NCBI GenBank assembly: GCA_051745265.1
Contig: JBNJDW010000001.1
Coordinates: 1-35,419, forward strand
Origin: JBNJDW01 sp051745265
GTDB lineage: Bacteria > Pseudomonadota > Alphaproteobacteria > Micavibrionales > CSBR16-224
Length of the DNA stretch: 35,419 nucleotides
Reading direction: 5' to 3'
Positions 16,250-23,869 of the stretch are shown here, in pieces. A program made the position numbers and the translations under genes. Every line of letters starts with the position of its first letter. The stretch's first letter is position 1. The notes under the pieces were generated by a model. That model had not been told where the DNA came from. It did not search any database and was given only the letters and a program-made list of their open reading frames with translations.

Positions 16250-18202
16250 GGTCGTTTCCTTTATTATGTATTTTTTGCTTTTCTCACTATAAATTCCTTG
16301 TGCAATTTTACAAGTCCTTCCCACGCCGCCGCGCCCGAATATCAGGGCGAAAATCTGATTTCAACGCTTCGTAACCCGGCAGAAGTCACCCGCCTGTCCA
16401 AACTGGACGCTTTTAATGACCCGCTTTCGGTCAAGCTGTTAACCTGGCTGCATCTAAGCCAATACGCTGATCAAGCCAGCTTTAATCAGATCCGGCATTT
16501 TATTATGGCCAATCCCGACTGGCCGCGCGAGAGCACCCTGGCCCGCAAAGCCGAAGAAAAACTGCCCGCCAATCTGCGCCCCTATGAAGTCAAAAGCTGG
16601 TTTGACCGTTATGCCCCGCAAACAACCGACGGTCTGCTGCGTTATCTGCAGGCCATTCAACAGCTGGGCTATGAGCCGCAGATTGCCCGGGCTTTAAAAG
16701 CCTACTGGCTGACCGGCAGTATTGATGCCAGGGATTTCACAAAGATCACCCGCGCCTATGGCCGCTATCTGACCGCAGATCTTCACGCTGAACGGATTGA
16801 TAACCTTATCTGGCGCGGCCGTATAAGTGAGGCGGCTATGATTTTGCCTCTGGTGCCAGACCGCCAACGGGCCCTCTTTCAGGCCCGCATTCTCCTGGCG
16901 GGGCAGGAAAACGGTGTTGATGCCGCCATAGATAAGGTTTCTGCTCAGGACCAGCTAAACCCGGGCCTGATTTATGAACGGGCCCGCTGGCGGCGCCGCG
17001 CCAATGATGATCAGGGGGCGCTGGAGCTGTTAAACATTGCCGCCGTTGATCAATCCCGTCACAGCGGCAAATGGTGGCGCGAACGTCATATCCTGATTCG
17101 CCGTGCCATGGAACGTCAGGATTTTGATTCTGCGTTGCAAATTGCAAAGAAACACCGTCAAAAAAGCGGTTTTTCATTTGCCTCCGCAGAATTTCTGGTT
17201 GGCTGGCTTACGCTTCAATACGAAAAAAATCCCGAAACAGCTGCCCGTCACTTCATACGATTGTATGAAGGCGTATCCAGCCCGATCAGCGTATCCAGAG
17301 CCGCCTATTGGACCGGACGGGCCTATGAAGCGCAGCAGGATATGGCCGAAGCACAAAAATGGTATAACCGCGCCGCTGAACACTCTTTGTTCTTTTATGG
17401 CCAGCTGGCCAATACCCGGCTGGGTCAACACAAACTGCCTGTAAAATGGGCCCTGGCACCGGATGCGACAAAAACACAATCACCGCTGATCCGTAATCAG
17501 TGGGCCGGGGCCATCCGTATTCTGAATAACTGGAAACTGTCCGGTCATAGCGATGCGTTTTTTGCCAAACTGTTTAACCACGTCAAATCGGCCGAGGATT
17601 ATAAATATGTCGCAGCCCTTTCAAAATCGGTTGGTCGTTATGATCAGGCCATACGGGCCGCCAAAGGGTTATATTCCGACCATGGCATCATGCTGACGGT
17701 CGGCTATCCGACATTACCCGGTATTAATCCCGATCTTGCCCGCCCCAGCCATCTTTTTGGCCTGATCCGTCAGGAAAGCGTCTTTAATGCCAAAGCCCGC
17801 AGCTTTGCCGGTGCGCAGGGATTAATGCAGTTGATGCCGCCAACAGCGGCTGAAACATCCCGTAAGCTTGGCCTGCCCTACAAAGAATCCGCCCTGACCC
17901 AGGATCCCAAATATAATACGGTATTAGGCACAGCCTATATCGAAGATTTGCTCAAACGGTATGACGGCAATCTTATTCTGGCAACCGCCGCCTATAATGC
18001 CGGTCCGGGGCGTGTGAACGGCTGGATCAGAGAACTGGGCGATCCAAGGGATCCGGATATTGATATTCTGGACTGGATTGAAACCCTGCCCGTTTATGAG
18101 ACCCGAAATTACATTCAAAGGGTCATGGAAGCCACACGAGTGTATTCAGAGCTATTACGCGAAAATCAGCAAATCCTGGCCAACAGCAATCATCGATTGT
18201 GA
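16139..18202 (+). CDS. slt: Soluble lytic murein transglycosylase (Slt70-like)
   Basis: The 687-residue frame has a hydrophobic export segment ending near SPSHA (about residues 40-63), a long superhelical helix-repeat region typical of Slt70, and a C-terminal lysozyme-like SLT domain. The catalytic glutamate is E546 in LIRQESVF, followed by GAQGLMQLMPPTA and AYNAGPGRVNGWI. It cleaves peptidoglycan in the periplasm, releasing anhydromuropeptides. The start is uncertain: in-frame ATGs exist only at 16139 (with AAGGA upstream) and 16157, both inside antisense dapA. That gives an unusually long N-region before the signal sequence. Confidence 0.9.
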   Translation: MRTLFNMPFDQTIKSSRIDFASRIEGGNHGNYRAKKHGRFLYYVFFAFLTINSLCNFTSPSHAAAPEYQGENLISTLRNPAEVTRLSKLDAFNDPLSVKLLTWLHLSQYADQASFNQIRHFIMANPDWPRESTLARKAEEKLPANLRPYEVKSWFDRYAPQTTDGLLRYLQAIQQLGYEPQIARALKAYWLTGSIDARDFTKITRAYGRYLTADLHAERIDNLIWRGRISEAAMILPLVPDRQRALFQARILLAGQENGVDAAIDKVSAQDQLNPGLIYERARWRRRANDDQGALELLNIAAVDQSRHSGKWWRERHILIRRAMERQDFDSALQIAKKHRQKSGFSFASAEFLVGWLTLQYEKNPETAARHFIRLYEGVSSPISVSRAAYWTGRAYEAQQDMAEAQKWYNRAAEHSLFFYGQLANTRLGQHKLPVKWALAPDATKTQSPLIRNQWAGAIRILNNWKLSGHSDAFFAKLFNHVKSAEDYKYVAALSKSVGRYDQAIRAAKGLYSDHGIMLTVGYPTLPGINPDLARPSHLFGLIRQESVFNAKARSFAGAQGLMQLMPPTAAETSRKLGLPYKESALTQDPKYNTVLGTAYIEDLLKRYDGNLILATAAYNAGPGRVNGWIRELGDPRDPDIDILDWIETLPVYETRNYIQRVMEATRVYSELLRENQQILANSNHRL
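16286..16313 (-). promoter_or_regulatory. Putative dapA-smpB promoter
   Basis: On the minus strand, TTGTAA is followed after 16 bases by TATAGT (5 of 6 matches to TATAAT), about 37 bases before the dapA ATG. It lies inside the signal-peptide codons of the divergent slt gene. Confidence 0.45.
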
Positions 18203-18263
18203 ACTGGCACGTCTATTGCATAAGCCGCGCCATATTAACCCTTTTTTAAGTAATGGTGTGGAA

Positions 18264-18860
18264 ATGCTTACTGAACTTACAGCGATGCGTAAATATCTTG
18301 AAACGGATATCAGCTCCAAACTGATCTGGGCCAAAACCTATGATGAGCCGATCGGCTTCGTACAGATCCCCTATCTGCGCAATCGGTTGAATGAAACCCT
18401 TGCTAAATTTCATATCAGCCCGCGTATTCGCAGAAAACTCTGCCATAGTCTGACTGAAATTCTCTCCAACCTGATCGAACACCCCGCCAAAAAAGCCAGC
18501 TTCATTGATTTAAAAGTGTATAAAAGTGAGGAATATATCTATTTTTGTCTGCGCGATGACAGCAGCCCTTTTATAGATTTTTACAAAAAGCTCGCGGAAT
18601 CACGGCTTCTTTTCACAAGCTCTCTGCCTGCCACCTCCGGACGCGGACTTGGGTTGGTGGCAGAACAGCATAAAAATACGCTCTATCTGACAAAAAATGA
18701 AACCGACGACGGCTATAATCACTTTTGCATTTTTGAAAAACGCCCCAGACACCAGTCTGCTAAACAGCTTCATTCTTTGACAGCACACAGAAAAAAGCGG
18801 GTCTGCCTACGATTCTCACCAAATATACGCAATATGAAGCCTTACCAAATCGCTGGTTAA
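18264..18860 (+). CDS. Stand-alone HATPase-domain protein (RsbW/anti-sigma-kinase-like)
   Basis: The product is about 198 residues from the ATG at 18264 (a GTG two codons upstream is an alternative; both ribosome binding sites are weak). It has a GHKL ATPase core: an N box in LTEILSNLIEH, a G1-like LRDDSSPF and a G2-like SGRGLGLV. It has no HisKA domain and no membrane segment, so it resembles anti-sigma-factor or regulator kinases rather than a sensor kinase. A basic tail of ~40 residues follows the core. It lies 61 bases after slt and just upstream of a response regulator and a hybrid kinase. The partner it phosphorylates or binds is unknown. Confidence 0.75.
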   Translation: MLTELTAMRKYLETDISSKLIWAKTYDEPIGFVQIPYLRNRLNETLAKFHISPRIRRKLCHSLTEILSNLIEHPAKKASFIDLKVYKSEEYIYFCLRDDSSPFIDFYKKLAESRLLFTSSLPATSGRGLGLVAEQHKNTLYLTKNETDDGYNHFCIFEKRPRHQSAKQLHSLTAHRKKRVCLRFSPNIRNMKPYQIAG

Positions 18861-18927
18861 AAACCATGAAGTAAACGCAGAGTGAAGATCAAGAAAATAC
18901 TCAATTCTAGCAAATGATAACATTAGA

Positions 18928-18940
18928 TTAATATTATTAA
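18928..18940. repeat. AT-rich perfect palindrome upstream of the response regulator
   Basis: TTAATA-T-TATTAA lies in the 184-base AT-rich gap 18861-19044, about 105 bases before the regulator start. A TATAAT (19018-19023) sits nearer the gene but without a good -35. The palindrome could be an operator, but such sequences are common by chance in AT-rich DNA. Confidence 0.25.
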
Positions 18941-19044
18941 GTTATAATTTCCCTCTAATATGTGTAATTAATAACAAAAAAATACTTAAGGATAATAGCG
19001 CTTTAATTATTCTCGCGTATAATCCGTTGAGAGGGGTAGGATAA

Positions 19045-19713
19045 ATGAGAATATTAATTGCCGATGACCATACCCTGTTCAGGGATACGCTTACTGTTTT
19101 TTTAAAGCGCATGAACAAGGGTTATATAGTCGAACTGGCCGATGACTTAAACCATGCCTATGATTTAATGGCTGCATCAAAGGGTAAAGGCTACGATTTT
19201 GTTATTCTGGATCTCTGTATGCCGGGTATGAACGGGTTCGAAGGGCTAAAAAGGTTTAAAGAAACCTGGCCTAAAATCCCTGTTGCCATTATATCCGGTG
19301 TGGCACAGACCTGGGAAGTCAACCAGAGCATTGAATACGGTGCGGCCGGCTTTTTTCCAAAATCCATGTCCGGCCAATCTCTGGTCCATGCCATTGAACT
19401 TGTTATGTCCGGTGAAAAATTTGTGCCTATAGAATACATCGCCCCGCCGGTGCATAACCCGCTCCCGCCCGGAACACACCCGCAATATGGGCTGTCTGAC
19501 CGCCCGCAGCATCATTATCAGCTGACCCAGCGGGAAAATGATGTGCTGAAATGCCTGATCAGAGGGGCTTCCAATCAGGAAATTGCCGATTCGTTATCAT
19601 TACAGATTGTCACAATAAAATTGCATGTTCGCAGCATATGCCGCAAACTGGGAGCGAAGAACAGAACGCAGGCTGCTCTGTTCGCACGGGAGAATAATCT
19701 GGTCAAACCATGA
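19045..19713 (+). CDS. Response regulator, LuxR/NarL type
   Basis: The 222-residue protein has an N-terminal receiver with the acidic pair in IADDH, phospho-acceptor D56 in FVILDLCMPGMNG, and a conserved lysine in FFPKSMSG. The C-terminal LuxR-type helix-turn-helix reads LTQRENDVLKCLIRGASNQEIADSL, then IVTIKLHVRSICRKLGAKNRTQA. It is expected to bind DNA and control transcription when phosphorylated. The next gene, 35 bases downstream, is a hybrid kinase and the likely partner. Confidence 0.92.
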   Translation: MRILIADDHTLFRDTLTVFLKRMNKGYIVELADDLNHAYDLMAASKGKGYDFVILDLCMPGMNGFEGLKRFKETWPKIPVAIISGVAQTWEVNQSIEYGAAGFFPKSMSGQSLVHAIELVMSGEKFVPIEYIAPPVHNPLPPGTHPQYGLSDRPQHHYQLTQRENDVLKCLIRGASNQEIADSLSLQIVTIKLHVRSICRKLGAKNRTQAALFARENNLVKP

Positions 19714-19748
19714 TCATTTCTTTTCTCCGGTAAGGGGGCATATACGCA

Positions 19749-21584
19749 ATGATCAAAAATGAATTCGGTATCATCCGTAGGAATCAGGCTTATATCCTGA
19801 TTGGCATTATTACCATTTCCCTTTTAATCGCCTCACTGTTTATTTTACGGATTGGCAGTGAACATCAACATATTCTCGAACAATACAGAAATCAGCTCTG
19901 GTCTTTTGTCGAGGCGGAACGCCGCCTGAATCAATCAACGATTCTGTTCTATGACCACCTGACCCAGCCGACCGTTTATCCACATGAAACGGTTATACAA
20001 AGCTTTCAGAATTACCGGCGGCAGATTGATGTTCTGCTTGAACTGTCCAATGATACACGTTTTATCCCCCCTGCAATGCTCGAACGCTATACGGAAGAAA
20101 TTAAACTCACGACAAATGAGATCTATGGCCTTCTTGAAGATCCGCAGCTATACCAGAACAATACAAATATCATTTTTAAAAGATTTCAAAGGCTTGAGGG
20201 TCTTTTCTCCAACCTGACCACAAGAGCGCTCAGCTATGAATTCTCGGTTACGGATACCTATAATATTAACCAGAACCGCCAGGCCCTGTATTTGGCCTTG
20301 ATGGTCATGTTTTTATGTGTCCTTGGTATGATCCAATTGCTGCGCCAGCAACGCCGGAAACTGGATTCAGTAACGCTGAAATTCTTCGAATCTCAAAAGT
20401 TAGAGGCCCTTGGCCAACTCGCCGGCGGTATCGCCCATGATTTCAACAACACGCTCGCCGCCATTCAGGGCTATGCCGATTTTCTGATTAATGATCTTGA
20501 AGACCGCAAAGAACAGCAAAAATTTGCGCTGAATATATCGGCCGCAACGCTTGATGCCAAAAAGCTCATCGAACAGATCCTGGCCTATAGCCGTAAAACC
20601 AATGTAAAGCACGAACCGCTGAACCTGACCGATCAGGTCGAAAACCTGTCCTCCTTTGCCCATAGCACCATTCGCGCCGGTATTGAATTCGATTTTGCAG
20701 CGCCAAAGGATAAAGATTTCTATATCAACGGCAATTCAACCCAACTGGGCCAGGTTTTGATTAACCTGTGTGTTAATGCCAGTGATGCCATTGATCATGA
20801 TGCCGGGCGGATTGAGCTTCGTTTGAAAAAACTGTCCCCGGATGCCGATGAGGTCCGACAGCTTCGCCAGAATGACGAAACACGCCCTCAATATATAAAA
20901 TCAGGTGACCGGACAAAACTGCTGATCGGCTTTTTAAAAGATAAGCAGGACTATATTTGTATATCCATTTCGGATAATGGCTCTGGCATTGATCCGAAAG
21001 ACCTGTCCCGTATCTTCGATCCGTTTTTCTCAACGAAAGAGGTTGATCTGGGCACCGGGCTTGGACTGTCAGCGGTGCTGGGGATTATTTCCGAACATCA
21101 AGGGGCCATCATCGTTGAAACCGGGGCCAATACAGGCACATCCTTCCGGCTGTTTTTCCCCCGGATTGAATATAAGGAATCTGAAGCCAGTCCCCAGCGC
21201 AGCAAAGTTGAAATGATTGCCGAGACCAAACGCGTTATTCTGGTTGAAGATAATATCAGCGTGGGCAATATGACAGCCGGTCTGTTAGAGCGGCTGGGCT
21301 GCGAGGTCTTACATTGTATAAATGGTTATGAGGCCGTGACACTGTTAAAAGAGGGTGAATTCATCCCCGACCTTATTATCACCGATTACAAAATGCCGAA
21401 AATGACCGGGCTGGAATTGGCGCGCAAGCTTCATAAAATGCACCCGGAAATCCCGATTATTCTGTTTACCGGATATACTGGCGTATCTGCCGAGATTCTG
21501 GCGACCGAAGAGGCCATTCGTGACGTCATAGACAAACCCGCGACACCACAACAGTTCGCCGAAATACTCAAAAAATATACGTAA
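19749..21584 (+). CDS. Membrane-bound hybrid sensor histidine kinase
   Basis: The protein has 611 residues. Two transmembrane helices (about 16-34 and 178-198) flank a ~140-residue, largely helical periplasmic sensor region. No HAMP or PAS domain is evident. The HisKA domain has H230 in GGIAHDFNNTLAA, the HATPase has NASDAID, DNGSGID and GTGLGLSA, and the C-terminal receiver has D546 in IITDYKMPKMTG. The H box and domain order resemble CckA-like kinases. With the receiver attached, signal transfer to the regulator upstream would normally need an Hpt protein, and none is encoded nearby. The signal sensed is unknown. Confidence 0.9.
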   Translation: MIKNEFGIIRRNQAYILIGIITISLLIASLFILRIGSEHQHILEQYRNQLWSFVEAERRLNQSTILFYDHLTQPTVYPHETVIQSFQNYRRQIDVLLELSNDTRFIPPAMLERYTEEIKLTTNEIYGLLEDPQLYQNNTNIIFKRFQRLEGLFSNLTTRALSYEFSVTDTYNINQNRQALYLALMVMFLCVLGMIQLLRQQRRKLDSVTLKFFESQKLEALGQLAGGIAHDFNNTLAAIQGYADFLINDLEDRKEQQKFALNISAATLDAKKLIEQILAYSRKTNVKHEPLNLTDQVENLSSFAHSTIRAGIEFDFAAPKDKDFYINGNSTQLGQVLINLCVNASDAIDHDAGRIELRLKKLSPDADEVRQLRQNDETRPQYIKSGDRTKLLIGFLKDKQDYICISISDNGSGIDPKDLSRIFDPFFSTKEVDLGTGLGLSAVLGIISEHQGAIIVETGANTGTSFRLFFPRIEYKESEASPQRSKVEMIAETKRVILVEDNISVGNMTAGLLERLGCEVLHCINGYEAVTLLKEGEFIPDLIITDYKMPKMTGLELARKLHKMHPEIPIILFTGYTGVSAEILATEEAIRDVIDKPATPQQFAEILKKYT

Positions 21585-21592
21585 GATCAGGA

Positions 21593-21682
21593 TCGGCTAG
21601 GTCGGCTCGGCTGACTGGGGGCACGTTCCCGTGAGCGCCCCGGTAGCGTTGGCGGTCTTGATGGCGATTGTCCAAGTTTCTT
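21593..21682. other. Convergent gap with structured GC-rich segment
   Basis: The 206-base gap between the hybrid kinase and the convergent membrane protein holds three TCGGCT copies (21593, 21602, 21607; the last two overlap). A likely hairpin near 21617-21641 pairs GGGG with CCCC and ACG with CGT around TTCC. Further on, CTTG and CAAG form a poor stem before TTTCTTTTTT. The last part could be a weak terminator for the kinase gene. I recognise no known RNA family. Confidence 0.3.
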
Positions 21683-21790
21683 TTTTAAACTCATAGACTT
21701 CATCCATTAAATGAGGTTAACGCGTATCCTTAGGAAATATACTAGGTCCATTCGCAAAACTTGTCAACTGACTGCGTATCGGCAAAACCG

Positions 21791-23869
21791 CTATTCCTGC
21801 CGCAGCCAGCCTGCCACCATGAAAAAGATGCCAAAAATACCGACCAGCCACCAGGGCAGTAAGGGATCGATTTCAACATCCCGATTCTCTAACTGTGAAG
21901 ACTGGCGCAGATAAAGATTATCACCACGGCTGTAACGCGCGCGCTGTTCTTTCATAGAAAAATCAACATCCGGCGCATCCGGTGACCTGACCAAAGCCCC
22001 GCCCGTTGCCTCGGTCGCCGGATATAACAGCTCGGTATTACTGATCAGCTTTTGATATTCCGGTGCATTTGTGTCTTTATAGATCAAATGTTCTTCATAC
22101 GGTCCGTAACGGAAATGATATACGCCGGGTAAAACCGGTGTATGACGGGTTTCAAATTCAATCCGTCCTTCTGCCAGTTGATTGATCTCCGGTTTTATAA
22201 TCTTCTGACTTTGATCGGGGGTGGTGATGGTCACATTTCGTTCATCGATATCCTCACCTTCATAGCGGATATAAAAATCACCCTCCGCGCCCTCAACACG
22301 GAAATTCTTATATTCCAGCGAAGGTTCTTTCATCAGCCAATGGGCCAGACGGCGCATGATATCGGCATAAGGCCCGCCACCATCATAGCCCCGCGCCCAT
22401 AACCATATCTGATCTGTGCTGAACTGGGCCACCCTGCCCTCAAACTGATCACTGATGACCAGCAGTGGTGCACCGTCCTTGGTTTCCAGCAATGTTTGCG
22501 CATTTTCAGACGTCGGTGTTACCTCCAGATAACGATTCCAGTCCCCCCAGCTGTCTTCGATTGTTTCCAGCGGGGCGGTGATCGGATGCCGGCGGCCATA
22601 ATCAGAAAGCTTGGGATGAATATTCTTCTCAACAACACCATTCAGAACCCGGCGGGTTGGCAGTATGGTATCAAGATAGGTATCGGCCAGAGCCTCCTGC
22701 CCTGACTCTTCCGGGCCATGCACAACCATCATCGCCCCGCCATCTTCGACATAACGCACCATATTGCGAAAATATGACGCCTGTAGAATCGACCGCCGCG
22801 TATAACGGTCCAGAATAATCAAATCAAATTCGGCGATTTTATCTTCAAATAATTCCTGCGTGGGAAACGGGATCAGGGCCAGTTCATCCTGCGGCGTAAT
22901 ATCAATATTATTCAATGAGCGCAAAATGGTGAAATGAACCAGATCAACAGCCGGATCGGATTTCAAAAGATTACGCCAGATACGAAGCCCCTGATGCGGC
23001 TGGCCCGAGACCAAGAGCACTTTCAAACGGTCCCGCACCCCTTCAATACTGGTCGCCGCGGTATTATTGATCGGGCTTAATTCATCCTCAGTGGCCGGGA
23101 TACTGACTTCGACCAGAGTTTTACCTGACTGGGTAATGGGCAGGCGAAGGCTGTAATCTTCGCCGGTGGGCACAGCAATATCCGTATAGACCTCGCCATT
23201 TATCTTGACCGTCATGGTCAGCGTTTCGCTTTGCGGAACCGGATCCTCATCGACCCGAATACGAAGCGGCGCGCTTTCACCGACAACCGCATACCCCGGC
23301 GAAGATAAAATTTCAATCCGCCGATCTGTTTCTTCCTCCGGATCACCGGACATCAACACATGTAGCGGGCCGTAACGCGTCCATAACCCCGGATCTGCCG
23401 GTACATCATGCACCTGACCATCGGTAATCAGAATACTGCCCCCGATACGGCTGGGGGTTTCGGCCAGCAGCATATCCTGAAGCGGGCCGAATAATCTTGT
23501 TCTATCCTCCAGCCCTTCCTGAGTGACATCAACCACCACAGGCGCCAGATTTTCAATCCGGTTCAGTTTTTCCATCACATCGGCCAGCGTTTCTTCTGTT
23601 CTCTCCACCCGGCCTGACAGTCGCTGACTTTCGGTACGGTCAACCAGAACATACACCAGCGTTTCCGATGGCGTACCGCTTTCCGTTTTCAAAACCGGAT
23701 TGGCGATCAATATCAAAACCAGCAGAACAAACAACCCGCGAAAGATCGGCAGATGACGGGTGCGCAAAGCCAACGCTGTTAGAATACCAAAAGACAGTAA
23801 AGCCAAAAGGATCATCGCCCAGCCGGGCAACAGCGGCTGCCAGTAAAATTCGGTGATGCTATTGATCAT
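21791..23869 (-). CDS. Membrane protein with VWA-like and glutamine-amidotransferase-like regions
   Basis: The product is about 692 residues, with two transmembrane helices near the N-terminus (about 15-35 and 43-60) and one at the end (PWWLVGIFGIFFMVAGWL). The N-terminal soluble part resembles a degenerate von Willebrand factor A fold (VYVLVDRTES, ILITDGQVHD). The middle has class I glutamine-amidotransferase-like stretches (KVLLVSGQPHQGLRIWRNLL; DLIILDRYTRR; YVEDGGAMMVVHGPEE) without a clear catalytic Cys-His-Glu set. I chose the ATG at 23869, preceded by GGAG, over a TTG at 23875; it overlaps the upstream gene by 11 bases, so the two are coupled. The pair is known from MoxR/DUF58 clusters of unknown function. 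Confidence 0.75.
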   Translation of the reverse strand: MINSITEFYWQPLLPGWAMILLALLSFGILTALALRTRHLPIFRGLFVLLVLILIANPVLKTESGTPSETLVYVLVDRTESQRLSGRVERTEETLADVMEKLNRIENLAPVVVDVTQEGLEDRTRLFGPLQDMLLAETPSRIGGSILITDGQVHDVPADPGLWTRYGPLHVLMSGDPEEETDRRIEILSSPGYAVVGESAPLRIRVDEDPVPQSETLTMTVKINGEVYTDIAVPTGEDYSLRLPITQSGKTLVEVSIPATEDELSPINNTAATSIEGVRDRLKVLLVSGQPHQGLRIWRNLLKSDPAVDLVHFTILRSLNNIDITPQDELALIPFPTQELFEDKIAEFDLIILDRYTRRSILQASYFRNMVRYVEDGGAMMVVHGPEESGQEALADTYLDTILPTRRVLNGVVEKNIHPKLSDYGRRHPITAPLETIEDSWGDWNRYLEVTPTSENAQTLLETKDGAPLLVISDQFEGRVAQFSTDQIWLWARGYDGGGPYADIMRRLAHWLMKEPSLEYKNFRVEGAEGDFYIRYEGEDIDERNVTITTPDQSQKIIKPEINQLAEGRIEFETRHTPVLPGVYHFRYGPYEEHLIYKDTNAPEYQKLISNTELLYPATEATGGALVRSPDAPDVDFSMKEQRARYSRGDNLYLRQSSQLENRDVEIDPLLPWWLVGIFGIFFMVAGWLRQE

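Noticed and set aside
16248..16292. Alternative slt start at the ATG at 16248
   Set aside because: It reads a hydrophobic peptide but stops after 14 codons and is out of frame with slt; kept only as a possible sequence error in the findings.
18861..19044. CtrA-type sites (TTAA-N7-TTAA) in the AT-rich gap
   Set aside because: TTAA pairs occur but none has the 7-base spacing.
21593..21612. TCGGCT triplet as a CRISPR or tandem repeat array
   Set aside because: Only three 6-base copies, two overlapping; no spacers.
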